Below, in pieces: positions 14,001 through 21,489 of a stretch of DNA of 64,000 nucleotides. The position numbers and the translations under genes are program-made. The notes below the pieces were generated by a model, which had not been told where the DNA came from, did not search any database, and saw only the letters and a list, made by a program, of their open reading frames with translations. The stretch comes from Nectonema munidae (taxonomy: Eukaryota > Nematomorpha > Nectonematoida > Nectonematidae), in assembly GCA_030549495.1 (NCBI GenBank), contig JAUIRK010000923.1, positions 682,001-746,000 of the forward strand, written 5' to 3'. Each line of letters begins with the position of its first letter. Within the stretch, counting starts at the first letter, position 1.

Positions 14001-14640
14001 ATTTATTAGTCTTATAAAAATATCGATGTAGTTTTTTTCCATGAATTTGTTTTATAAAACGAATGCCTATGTTTTTTACAGTATATATAAATATCCGATT
14101 CATATTGTGTATGTGTGTGTTCGTTTTGTCGAATAAAATGTCAGAGCGATTTGAATGCAGTGCCTTCACCTTGCAATCTCTACTTTACAGATCGTCTATG
14201 ATGAAATAAACAAAAAGTGGATCAATTTGAATCCCAAAGAAGAAGACGCTCCTATCCCCGCACCGCCTCCATTCCTGAGCAGGAGTCACAGCAACGGGCC
14301 TATCTCCTACCCATTTTCCCAGTTTGCCCTTTCCCCGACGAACCGCACTTACCTACATACACCACCCTCTTTCCAAATCAACTTGGACAACTCCACTCCA
14401 AATAATATCGTGAACAATTCACACACTTCTAAAGCACCGATAGAGGCGCGTAGCAGCGCCACCAATTTCAACTCTTCTCCATACTCCGGTAACGCATAAT
14501 GTATTCTGCTTCGCGTATCTTCTATTTAATTTTCCTTTTGCTTTGCATTCTTAGGTCCAAGATATGTGAATTTGTTAGATGCGAGTGATAGGAAAGCCTC
14601 TCCCAGTGTTGCTAATCCACTTTTGAACTGGCTTCCATAA
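1709..14640 (+). CDS. SEC16: Sec16, COPII / ER exit-site scaffold (3' two thirds of a multi-exon gene)
   Basis: Sec16 is a peripheral ER membrane scaffold that marks ER exit sites and organises COPII coat assembly; its central conserved (ACE1) domain binds Sec13. About twelve plus-strand exons encode roughly 600 residues that align in order with animal SEC16A as I recall it. Successive landmarks are IGTDVAKLLLKN, YKIRQLLLFGRKK, WAHAMFISSEMDSRT, LSSLDTSDPLLTFYQTMS, YHLSMILSNA, SSAHFCYLMAELPFG, IVLISSNHS, IIQLTEVYEY, FQKYKFLYAS, ALQYCEMIAE, MPEWLLKFLKFL, WFSGLFNRGKKGKNKMLLP, IVYDEINKKWINLNP and a final PRYVNLLDAS before the stop. Exon phases agree at most junctions. The C-terminus is short: the protein stops about 20 residues after the RYVNLLD motif, whereas human SEC16A continues much further. 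Introns are 64 and 66 bp at two places and otherwise 0.3-2.4 kb with mobile elements inside. The 5' end is outside the window or unrecognised. Irregularities in the first exons leave open a decaying copy or assembly errors. Confidence 0.9.
2371..2482 (+). CDS. SEC16: Sec16 exon B
   Basis: It encodes IALHYAINVGAWAHAMF and then MDSRTQSLVKA, matching the family's 'ALe.A...gLWGHAL.LASKMDsRT'. The start is uncertain. 2371 (after CTAG) keeps phase 0 but adds five residues compared with relatives. 2384 (after CAG) would fit better if exon A ended one base into a codon. The donor at 2483 is AA/GTTTTT. Confidence 0.75.
3473..3570 (+). CDS. SEC16: Sec16 exon C
   Basis: The acceptor TTTTTTAG ends at 3472. 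It encodes LSSLDTSDPLLTFYQTMS followed by LNSPTAIT, matching 'FANSLPINDPLQT.YQLMSGRMPAA'. Homology ends around position 3555, where no GT donor is present; the end given is approximate. The reading phase at the start is one base off from exon B. Confidence 0.7.
4492..4609 (+). CDS. SEC16: Sec16 exon D
   Basis: The acceptor is TTTTGTTTTAG and the donor is a perfect GTAAGT at 4610. It encodes SEWCYHLSMILSNANSN and then IVNIGNTL, matching 'WRPHLAMVLSN......MGDTLAS'. The exon ends one base into a codon, which agrees exactly with exon E. Confidence 0.85.
5148..5465. mobile_element. Non-autonomous hAT element (MITE) with perfect 8-bp target duplication
   Basis: A 318-bp element starts with CAGGCCCGTAGC and ends with its inverse GCTACGGGCCTG. 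It is flanked on both sides by the direct repeat ATGATTCC (5140-5147 and 5466-5473). An 8-bp duplication and CA..TG ends are the hAT signature. Inside are G-rich runs and a palindromic interior, with no coding capacity. It sits in the Sec16 intron, and its right duplication ends about 60 bp before exon E, so it may abut the branch point and acceptor region. Intact duplications suggest a fairly recent insertion. Confidence 0.9.
5533..5644 (+). CDS. SEC16: Sec16 exon E
   Basis: The acceptor CATTTTAG ends at 5532 and the donor is GTAAGC at 5645. With the one base carried from exon D it reads TLNSRGYLSSAHFCYLMA and ends IVLISSNHS. This matches the family's 'TLASRGLL.AAHFCYLMAQ...LVLIGSNHS' without gaps across the splice. 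It ends two bases into a serine codon completed by exon F. Confidence 0.9.
6132..6288 (+). CDS. SEC16: Sec16 exon F (ACE1 domain)
   Basis: The acceptor is TTCTTTTGTAG and the donor is GAA/GTAACA at 6289, phase 0. It encodes LPFNAFVSPKIIQLTEVYEY and then ILSFQKYKFLYASWLVD. The family has 'LPF..F....AIQ.TE.YEYA......PSFQ.FKF.Y.CRLAE.G'. The next residues (ALQYCE) come from exon G, 2.1 kb away. Confidence 0.9.
6521..7560. repeat. Inverted pair of an unidentified dispersed repeat
   Basis: Plus-strand 6521-6755 and minus-strand 7560-7333 share a block of about 230 bp with clear but imperfect similarity. Both carry GCCAAATGGGG near one end and CATTTCTGATTTTATCATGG in the middle, and both end in a TTTGCTTTC run. 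Each arm can be read as a short peptide (KAKWGTA..., AKWGTAV...), but I recognise no family. The pair lies in the Sec16 F-G intron, with 580 bp of AT-rich DNA between the arms. Confidence 0.65.
8423..8533 (+). CDS. SEC16: Sec16 exon G (ACE1 domain)
   Basis: The acceptor is TTTGATTTAG and the donor is CAA/GTTTAC. It encodes ALQYCEMIAETF and ends YKAHILFLQNQ, matching 'AFHYCEAIAKSI....VLISQLVQ'. It is phase 0 at both ends and consistent with exons F and H. The following intron is only 64 bp. Confidence 0.85.
8598..8699 (+). CDS. SEC16: Sec16 exon H (end of ACE1 domain)
   Basis: The acceptor is TTTTATTTAG and the donor is ACA/GTAAAT. Thirty-four codons encode LSLRLFSQATF and MPEWLLKFLKFL, matching 'ASQLRLFDPQ...P.WL..L..L'. 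It is phase 0 at both ends. Confidence 0.85.
8867..9097. mobile_element. MITE with ~53-bp terminal inverted repeats and TA duplication (Tc1/mariner-like)
   Basis: A 231-bp element has left end CAACGATAAAGTAAAGG and right end the inverse CCTTTACTTTATCGTTG. The inverted match runs about 53 bp with only a few differences. TA flanks both ends (8865-8866 and 9098-9099). There is no coding content. A 15-bp direct repeat TATTAATATGATATA occurs at about 8810 and again just after the right end, so the MITE may sit inside an older duplication. It lies in a Sec16 intron. Confidence 0.85.
9924..10099 (+). CDS. SEC16: Probable Sec16 exon I (serine-rich linker)
   Basis: An open segment encodes MDDSGSSIDSFKSAQPIEK and a run rich in Ser, Asn and Asp. 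It ends at TCG/GTAAGT, an excellent donor, in phase 0, which matches exon J. Composition fits the disordered linker of Sec16, but there is no motif. The acceptor is uncertain: AAG at 9923 or AG at 9974, both needing an upstream exon that ends two bases into a codon, so one small exon between 8700 and 9923 is probably missing from this model. Confidence 0.5.
10100..11678. other. Sec16 intron I-J, no feature found
   Basis: AT-rich sequence of 1.58 kb with a short ATA/TAA run near 10290. An open stretch at 11000-11170 is not conserved as far as I can tell. I see no repeat ends. Confidence 0.4.
11679..11777 (+). CDS. SEC16: Sec16 exon J (C-terminal conserved motif, part 1)
   Basis: The acceptor TTTCCACAG ends at 11678 and the donor is AGT/GTAAAA at 11778. 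It encodes WFSGLFNRGKKGKNKMLLP then NDSKKS, the Sec16 signature 'W...LF.....K....LPDD.K.S'. It joins in phase to IVYDE of exon K. Confidence 0.9.
12020..12420 (-). mobile_element. LINE relic, 3' end of the reverse-transcriptase ORF
   Basis: Minus-strand translation gives NTVLRKMAEIEDIERH and then LRWLGHLERMDAKK. This is the conserved C-terminal 'R.RWLGHv.RMd' block found after the reverse transcriptase of many non-LTR retrotransposons. Stops and frame changes on both sides show it is dead. It lies inside the 2.4-kb Sec16 intron J-K, opposite to the gene. Confidence 0.7.
12985..13115. repeat. Short element with 13-bp perfect terminal inverted repeats
   Basis: TAGTATGTTTTAA at the left end and TTAAAACATACTA at the right end enclose a GC-richer core (GGCGGGGCGAGCC...). 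It is 131 bp in total. No target duplication could be made out and no family was recognised. Confidence 0.45.
14191..14488 (+). CDS. SEC16: Sec16 exon K (C-terminal conserved motif, part 2)
   Basis: The acceptor CTTTACAG ends at 14190 and the donor is G/GTAACG. It opens with IVYDEINKKWINLNP and then an acidic and proline stretch (EEDAPIPAPPP), exactly the family's 'IVWDEKKN.WVNL.EPEEE.KAPPPPP'. The rest is a Ser/Asn/Pro-rich tail. Base composition is noticeably more GC-rich than the flanking introns. Confidence 0.92.
14555..14640 (+). CDS. SEC16: Sec16 last exon L
   Basis: After a 66-bp intron (acceptor TTGCATTCTTAG) it reads GPRYVNLLDAS... and stops with TAA at 14638-14640. This is the RYVDVLNPSG motif near the C-terminus of animal SEC16A. 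The protein ends soon after, without the long tail seen in vertebrates. Confidence 0.9.
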
Positions 14641-14920
14641 TCTTAAATTTTTAGTTATTTATTTATTCAAAATTCATAATATACACCCTGCCCTAATGTC
14701 TCTTAAAGTTTTCTGTCATCTTAGCCTTCCTCAATCCGCTCCAATATCTTTCTTTTTTATTTTGCAAAAGTTAAATATTTTCTCCTTTTTCCTGCACTCA
14801 AATACAATAGATACATATATATATTTATTTATTTACCTGTGTGGGGTATCTTAAAATTTTCACAAACACTTTCACATCATCCTGATTAATTTGAACTTTT
14901 ATTTTTATCAAAACCAGTTA

Positions 14921-14926
14921 AATAAA
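14921..14926 (+). promoter_or_regulatory. Candidate polyadenylation signal of Sec16
   Basis: AATAAA lies 281 bp after the Sec16 stop and is followed by a T-rich stretch. It is the first AATAAA downstream that I noticed. Confidence 0.4.
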
Positions 14927-15209
14927 ATTTTATTTTAGTTTCTTAGTAATCTGTAACAAATCATCAAAAGTTTATTCTCCCCATATTCCTCAAAATCCTT
15001 GCATCAATTTACTTGCTATGAAAGAGAGCGTTTGGTCATTTCGCTTTAAGTGGAGAACCAATTGGTCAATTCAAATCTGTAACGCATATAAGAAGAGCAT
15101 TGTGCAATAAAAAGTAAACTTCTGTTACAATCTGAAGTTGATTTCTCTCTAAAGTTTTTTTACTCAACATATGTGCTCCAAAAAGGATTGAACGCATATT
15201 GTTTTAAAG

Positions 15210-15638
15210 CATTGGTTCCCAAACTGTGGGCTATGGCCTCCTGGGGGCCATACAGCAAAATTTAAGGGACCATAATCTGAGGCTATGGATAAATAAAACC
15301 AGAGGAATATGACCTACTGTGCTTTAAGTGAAACAAAACCAAGAAGCTTGTCGATAATCTGCAACATCACACTGAGTAGAATTGTTTCCAAACTAGAGCA
15401 CTTAATTGTTACAATGTTATCAAATTTGTAAGATTCAAGGATTAAATCACAGCGTAGGATTAATAAACTTTTTCCATCCAATGCATTTTCTATGTTTCCT
15501 TCTTTCATTAATCTTATAATTATAATTTTTAGGTACTAGTAGACAGTCACGGTGTTCATCGGCTATGATTGTTGTGGGACCAAGACAAGGATCATGTATG
15601 AAAAGCGGGTAACAACCAGAAAAGTTTGGGAACCACTC
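15210..15638. mobile_element. hAT-type non-autonomous element or deletion derivative
   Basis: The left end (C)ATTGGTTCCCAAACTGTGGGC and right end AGTTTGGGAACCACT are inverted versions of the common hAT terminus 'CAGTGGTTCCCAAACT'. No clear 8-bp duplication remains. A minus-strand reading frame at 15508-15314 lies inside but I could not assign it. Confidence 0.65.
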
Positions 15639-15649
15639 ATCTATTTAAC

Positions 15650-16080
15650 CAAGTTGAGAGTTTCTAATCCTCCTCAGACTTATCTCTATTATAGATAACA
15701 CCAGTCGGGATAGTAGAAAATTACGATCCAGTTGTTTTTGCTGTTGTGTTATTTTCTTCAGGTTTTTACGAAAGTTTGATGATTGGCAATAGCGATCACT
15801 GTTTCTTCATCAATTTCGTGGATTATAGCATCTTGGGGTCGCAGTCGTCAATTACTCATTAAATATTCTTTGTCATTTGCATTAACTCGACTAGGCGATC
15901 TATTGTTGGCCCAGGTACTTCATCAGGTTCCTATTCTTATGTTATTTCATTCGTCTTCTCCAACAAATCATCAATATTCATGAGAGCAGCATGTTCGTCA
16001 ATCAGAGCTTCAAATTCTTCATCAGTTGGATCATGAAAGCGCACTTGAAGAATTGGCCAATCGCATGTGCGTGTTTATGG
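15650..16080 (-). pseudogene. Possible DNA-transposase acidic tail (pogo/Tigger-like?), broken
   Basis: Minus-strand translation gives DWPILQVRFHDPTDEEF and EALIDEHAALMNIDDLLEK, then EPDEVPGPTIDRLVELM after stops. The acidic, leucine-containing pattern resembles the tail that follows the DDE domain in pogo/Tigger and jerky-type transposases. I have no catalytic motif, so the family is a guess. Base composition is more GC-rich than the surroundings. Confidence 0.35.
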
Positions 16081-16567
16081 CTGAATTTTGAAAACGTGGA
16101 CGACACATTACAACCGAATTTCAAATGATATAGCTAGATTTTATTTCCTATAATTATCCATAATTATGAGAATTTTGAATGGGAGGTGAAAGAATTCCTT
16201 CCGATCGACCTTTCTTCTGACAAATAATTCGTAATACGGACTTATTGGACATCCATGGCGCAGATAGTGTGTTATTTTTATTTCTAAGAACCCTAGTGTT
16301 GGGCGATTCAAAATCTTTTACACAATATATTCTGCAATTTATCAATAATTTTTGGGAAAAAAAGATATTTATATTGATTTTTAAAATTAAACATTTTTTT
16401 GGAATTAAGAACACTAACCCTTACGATGCAAATTTTGCAGTAACAACCCTAATCAAATGAATGAATCTTTGTAAGAAACTATTTCCATTGACTTGATAGG
16501 ACTTCATGCAATTCCTTTATACTTTGCATGCACTTTAAAAGAGGGAAACAATTTTGCACTGTTGCTC

Positions 16568-16613
16568 AGGGAAAATTGTGCAAACGCCTTATTTGCAAAA
16601 GCTGCTTTACAAC
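16568..16613 (+). repeat. Left copy of a 46-bp direct repeat flanking the gypsy/satellite block
   Basis: AGGGAAAATTGTGCAAACG... ending in GCTTTACAAC recurs at 19251-19300 in the same orientation, with one substitution and a 4-bp difference. The two copies lie at the two outer edges of the fossil gypsy pieces. Confidence 0.75.
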
Positions 16614-16619
16614 ACCTCC

Positions 16620-16860
16620 CCACTAAGCTTCTGGTTCACCCGGAAGGCGAATACCGGGGAGGGGGGATTCCCTTGTTCTTCCGCGAAGATCAGCGTATTC
16701 TTTTGGGCTCTTGTGTTGCGTCGGCTTCAGATGGTAACTAATCATGCAGCTTCGGATCAGATTTGCCTGGCATTTCATGAGCAGGTGCGTCTTCGGTTGA
16801 AGAGACGTCCAATCACGGTTCGGCGTCCCCGGAGCAACATAGCACTCTAGCGGCGCAAAT
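16620..16860 (-). pseudogene. Ty3/gypsy fossil: C-terminal tail of pol
   Basis: On the minus strand this GC-richer block resembles the basic, proline-containing tail that follows integrase in Ty3/gypsy polyproteins (SSRKNKGIPPPRYSPSG). It lies downstream, in minus-strand order, of the reverse transcriptase and RNase H pieces at 18331-19250. It is broken, and the integrase core itself is not seen. The tandem array occupies its place. Confidence 0.55.
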
Positions 16861-16904
16861 AAATTAACCCTTCTTTGATTTTATATGTATAATATACATA
16901 GCAA

Positions 16905-18330
16905 AAAATGTATTAAAATATATAGAAAATTTCTTTGCATGGATGTACATAGGAATGTATTAAAATATATAGAAAATTTCTTTGCATGGATGTACATAGG
17001 AGGCATTAGAAAAAAAATTAGTTAAGATGAATCTATATAGCAAGTATAGAGAAATTTTGTTAACATCAATGTACATAGCAAGTACAGAAAAATCCATTAA
17101 ATTGTATAGATAGTTTTCTTTTCGTGGATGTACATAAAAAGTATAGGAAAAGTTGTGAAAAATAGAGTATCTACGTATTCAATGTACGCCTGTACATAGG
17201 ATAACTTTCATTGTTAAGTATAGAAATTTAGTTAACATGGATGTACGAATGTATATAGGAAGTATAGAAAAGTTGTGTAATAAAGAGTATTAGTTTATGT
17301 ACACGATTAATCTACGTATTCAATGTGCACGTGTACATAGGAAAATTTTCATTGTTAAGTATAGAAATTTAGTTAACATGGATGTACGAATGTATATAGG
17401 AAGTATACAAAAGTTGTGTAATAAAGAGTATTAGTTTATGTACACGATTAATCTACGTATTCAATGTACACGTGTACATAGGAAAATTTTCATTGTTAAG
17501 TATAGAAATTTAGTTAACATGGATGTATGAATGTATATAGGAAGTATAGAAAAGTTGTGTAATAAAGAGTATTAGTTTATGTACACGATTAATCTACGTT
17601 TTCAATGTACACGTGTACATAGGAAAATTTTCATTGTTAAGTATAGAAATTTAGTTAACATGGATGTACGAATATATATAGGAAGTATAGAAAAGTTGTG
17701 TAATAAAGAGTATTAGTTTATGTACACGATTAATCTACGTATTCAATGTACACGTGTACATAGGAAAATTTTCATTGTTAAGTATAGAAATTTAGTTAAC
17801 ATGGATGTACGAATGTATATAGGAAGTATAGAAAAGTTGTGTAATAAAGAGTATTAGTTTATGTACACGATTAATCTACGTATTCAATGTACACGTGTAC
17901 ATAGGAAAATTTTCATTGTTAAGTATAGAAATTTAGTTAACATGGATGTACGAATGTATATAGGAAGTATAGAAAAGTTGTGTAATAAAGAGTATTAGTT
18001 TATGTACACGATTAATCTACGTATTCAATGTACACGTGTACATAGGAAAATTTTCATTGTTAAGTATAGAAATTTAGTTAACATGGATGTACGAATGTAT
18101 ATAGGAAGTATAGAAAAGTTGTGTAATAAAGAGTATTAGTTTATGTACACGATTAATCTACGTATTCAATGTACACGTGTACATAGGATAACTTTCATTG
18201 TAAGGTATAGAAATTGAGTTAACATGGATGTACATAGGATTATAGGAAAAGTTGTGTAAGATAGAGTATTAATCTACGTATTCAATGTACGCGTGTACAT
18301 AGGAAAATTTTCATTGTTAAGTATAGAAAT
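16905..18330. repeat. Satellite array: 141-bp units made of three ~47-bp monomers
   Basis: The phrase GTTAACATGGATGTA recurs at 17231, 17372, 17513, 17654, 17795, 17936, 18077 and 18218 (last copies with small changes), an exact spacing of 141 bp. At the left edge (about 16908-17001) a simpler 47-bp unit is repeated twice (ATGTATTAAAATATATAGAA... to CATAGGA), and 3 x 47 = 141. Each monomer keeps GTATAGAAA and TACATAGGA-like phrases. Internal units are nearly identical; edge units are divergent and of irregular length. The array has no coding content and lies between two pieces of a gypsy fossil. Confidence 0.9.
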
Positions 18331-19250
18331 TTAGTAAGCGTTGCATTTGACTACCTTCGTCACTTTTCCTTGGAGGCCATCCTTCGCGTGTACACGCATG
18401 ATCGTAGAAATGACTGGGTCTTTTGCTGATTCGGGTTGAAAGGCGTTGCTGGGTTCCACTCGTCGATGGATGTCTTCAACCGCGCAAACCATCTCGATAT
18501 CGTCTTTACTTTCCTCACCATCAAAAATTGGGTCGTTGAACGCAGGCAGGCGAGTCAAAGTATCAGCATTGGATGATCCCTGGTTCTCTGATATTCAATG
18601 TCGTAGTCAAACTGATTCAACATCATAGCCCACCGAGCAAGACTTTTTGCAGCGAGGGTGGGGGTAGCTTTTCCTAGTCCAAACATCGCAATGCAAGGTC
18701 GATGGTCCGTGACCAAGGTGAACTTCCGTCCGTAGATGTACTGGTAGAATTTCTTCAATCCCAAGACGATGGCAAGGGCCTCTTTCTGAATTCGGCTGTA
18801 ATTCTTCTGAGTTTCAGTAAGAATTTTGGAAACGTTGGAGATTGGGCGTTCGCTTCCGTCTTGTTAACGATTGAATAGAACAGCTCCGATTCGACGCTGG
18901 ATGCATCACAGGAAATTCCGACAGGTAGTGCTGGATTGTAATGGACAAACACATTCTCCGACGACAGAAACTCCTTCGATTTAAGATATGCGTCTTCCTG
19001 TTCTTGAATCCAGTCCCAAGGTTTGGACTTCTTGGTTAGGCGGTATAGAGCTTCCAAAGATTTGGAGTAGTTTTGAGGCATGAACTTGGAGTAGAACAGG
19101 AGAGATCCTAGATAGGATTTCAGAGTAAAAATGTTTGTTGGGCGAGGCATCTTTAAGACAGCGTTAACCTTGTGTCTTTTGGCGATTCCTTCGGATAGCC
19201 TTCTTGATTGGAACCGCTGGCGTACCGTAGTAGTAGGAGCACTTTTGCAG
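18331..19250 (-). pseudogene. Ty3/gypsy LTR-retrotransposon fossil: reverse transcriptase thumb, RNase H and spacer
   Basis: Minus-strand reading frames at 19150-18755, 18764-18555 and 18558-18331 match gypsy pol in order. There is the end of the reverse transcriptase with the FLGL-type motif (LKSYLGSLLFYSKFMP), then RNase H (GRKFTLVTDHRPC), then the linker before integrase (LPAFNDPIFDGEESKDD). The element is broken, with several breaks, and is truncated at both sides. No LTR was identified. The satellite array begins exactly where the pol similarity ends. Moderately old. Confidence 0.85.
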
Positions 19251-19300
19251 AGGGAAAATTGTGCAAACGCCTTATTTGCATAAGCTATTTGCTTTACAAC
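19251..19300 (+). repeat. Right copy of the 46-bp direct repeat
   Basis: Same orientation as 16568-16613. It immediately follows the right edge of the gypsy fossil. Confidence 0.75.
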
Positions 19301-20369
19301 AATGATCTTTTGAATTTCTGTATTTTTCCAAAATAAAAATATTAAATATAATAAAAAATAGAGTTAACATCATGGTGAATGTAATTAAAAAGTTCCATTA
19401 GTATCCAAAATAAGTAAAAATAGAAATGTATCTATTTGAAGATTTTGTTTAATTTCTCAATATTTGAAAATATTGATTTACCATTAATAGAGTTAAAATC
19501 ACTTAAAAAAAGCTAAATAAGTAGAATTTGAAAATGAATTCGAAGATCGTTACATATTTTACGTTAAATCAAAATTATTTAACAAAGTGTAAAAAAGAAA
19601 ATAATTAACTTATTACAATATAACTCATTTTAATTAAATATTTCAATTTAAAAATTCAAATGAAAAATTAATTTCTACAATAGAAAAGTTTTAGCAATTT
19701 TTGAATGAATTGGGGAAAACGTGATCTATAAAACGGCCAAAAAAATGCTTGTATGATCAAAAATATTATATAAACATTTATATTTAATTACTTTAGAGCT
19801 TTTCAAAGATATAAATAAATATCAAGTAATATAAATAAACACTAACTTATGTTTTGCAAATCAATTCGAAAATATCTCAATGAAATTTTTTAGCGCCAAA
19901 ACCGATCTTGTTTGAATTGAATTTTGATGAGTTGGAATAAATTGTTTACGATATTTGGAGTGAAAATGGTTTGAAGATAGAATTTTTTTAGTTTGAAATT
20001 ATGTAAGAGGGTGTATAGATAAATTTTTAAATGTACTGTATATTTGAGTTGTGTCAGCAGAATACGTGAAAGTGTTTATACAGGTTGGTTTATTCTTTTT
20101 ATTTCATATTTACTTGGAAAGTGTTGGAATAATATCAATTAACAAGTGCGAGTTGCAATGAATAGATCATAGAGATAAGGTGATAATTAAGTCACAAATA
20201 ATCTAGCAAAAGAAGAATAGACACTTCATGGTGTAATAAACAGGTGTTAGCGTTGTCTCATTCATTGCAAAGAAGTGTCCTATCGAGGGTTTATAATCAG
20301 CATAATAGAAAATAAAATAGTTCATCATAAATTTTAGGACTCATAAAACCTCGCAATATTCATATGCGC
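19301..20369. other. AT-rich intergenic DNA, no feature
   Basis: No reading frame, repeat end or exon-like segment was seen. Confidence 0.4.
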
Positions 20370-20772
20370 CAATGTTTCCCAACTCGTTTCTGGTCGTGGA
20401 CCATTTTCTAAAAAGCAAAAATGGTATGGACCAGCATTATTTTTGTGGGAAAAACTTATTATGATCCATACTAAGAATTCATTAAAATTTTTTTATAAAA
20501 TCAAAAAAAATTAGATAAATGTAACAAATCAGTAAAATTTCATTTTGCGCTTTTGCTGTAACCACGCTTCTGAAATCTTTATTCTTTGACCGAAGCTGAA
20601 GGAGTTATAGATAAAGCCTTACTCTTTTCGCCCGAAAAAAAGTAAATTTTATTATACAAAATAAATTTAAAATTTCACTATACTTTTCGCTTTTGAAAAA
20701 TTTTTCGTGGACCAGCAAAGAATTGTCTTATGGACCAGCAGTGGTCCATTGACCAGCAGTTGGGAAACATTG
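20370..20772. mobile_element. hAT-type non-autonomous element
   Basis: Left end CAATGTTTCCCAACT and right end AGTTGGGAAACATTG are perfect 15-bp inverted repeats of the common hAT terminus CAGTGTTTCCCAAC. Subterminal GGACCA motifs (GTGGACCATTTTC, GTGGACCAGC) recur near both ends. It is 403 bp with no coding region and no clear 8-bp duplication. Confidence 0.8.
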
Positions 20773-21489
20773 AGCCTAAGGCGTAATAATAGCAAAACTT
20801 GCAATATTTGGATGCTATACGTTTTGAGGCCACTTATTGCATAAAAGTAAATATAAAATTTCTTTCTTCGATCTATTATTATAATCAGTTAAGTTGATTC
20901 CTCATTTTATTTTATATCATTTCCTATATATATACTTAAATTTAAAAATCTATTTTCAACACAAATCAAAATGTCTATTGTATGATAATATAATAAACAC
21001 TTAATTTCTTTAAATATACATCCTTTTTAAAAGGTTATGTATATTATATCATATACTATAGAGATTTAAAATAAAAATGTGAAAAATATGTTTTTTCTCC
21101 CATAAAATATATGAAATTTTTGGAATATCGTAGTCGTAACCACAAACTCAAACTTCTGATTTTTATAATAATGGAGTTAAAACAAACTAAGAAATGACAT
21201 TTATAGAACCTGGGAACAAAATATGTATTACACTGTGAAAACAAGTTTATTTTATCTTATTTATGACCGACGAGTGTCGTTTCAGGTGTTCATCCTAATA
21301 TCTGGAAGTTAATTTTAGTATGAAAAAAAGAAGAGAGCCTTTTTGTTTTAATACATTTTTATGAGTATATTGCTTGTTTACCAATTTTTTGTGTCATTTT
21401 TTTAATAAATATTGTTTCTATATCAAGACTTTACTTTACATGTTTCGTTTTTTATATTTAATGCTGTTATTGACATTGTTTTTGAATAA
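20773..21489. other. No supported feature
   Basis: AT-rich. It could hold the promoter of the tentative gene starting at 21490, but no motif was identified. Confidence 0.3.

Noticed and set aside
16290-16315. CTAGTGTTGGGCGATTCAAA as a transposon end
   Set aside because: Resembles known hAT-like ends, but no inverse partner was found nearby.
17160-18330. Regular repeat with constant spacing that could look like a CRISPR array
   Set aside because: The whole 141-bp unit is conserved, with no unique spacers; it is satellite DNA in a eukaryote.
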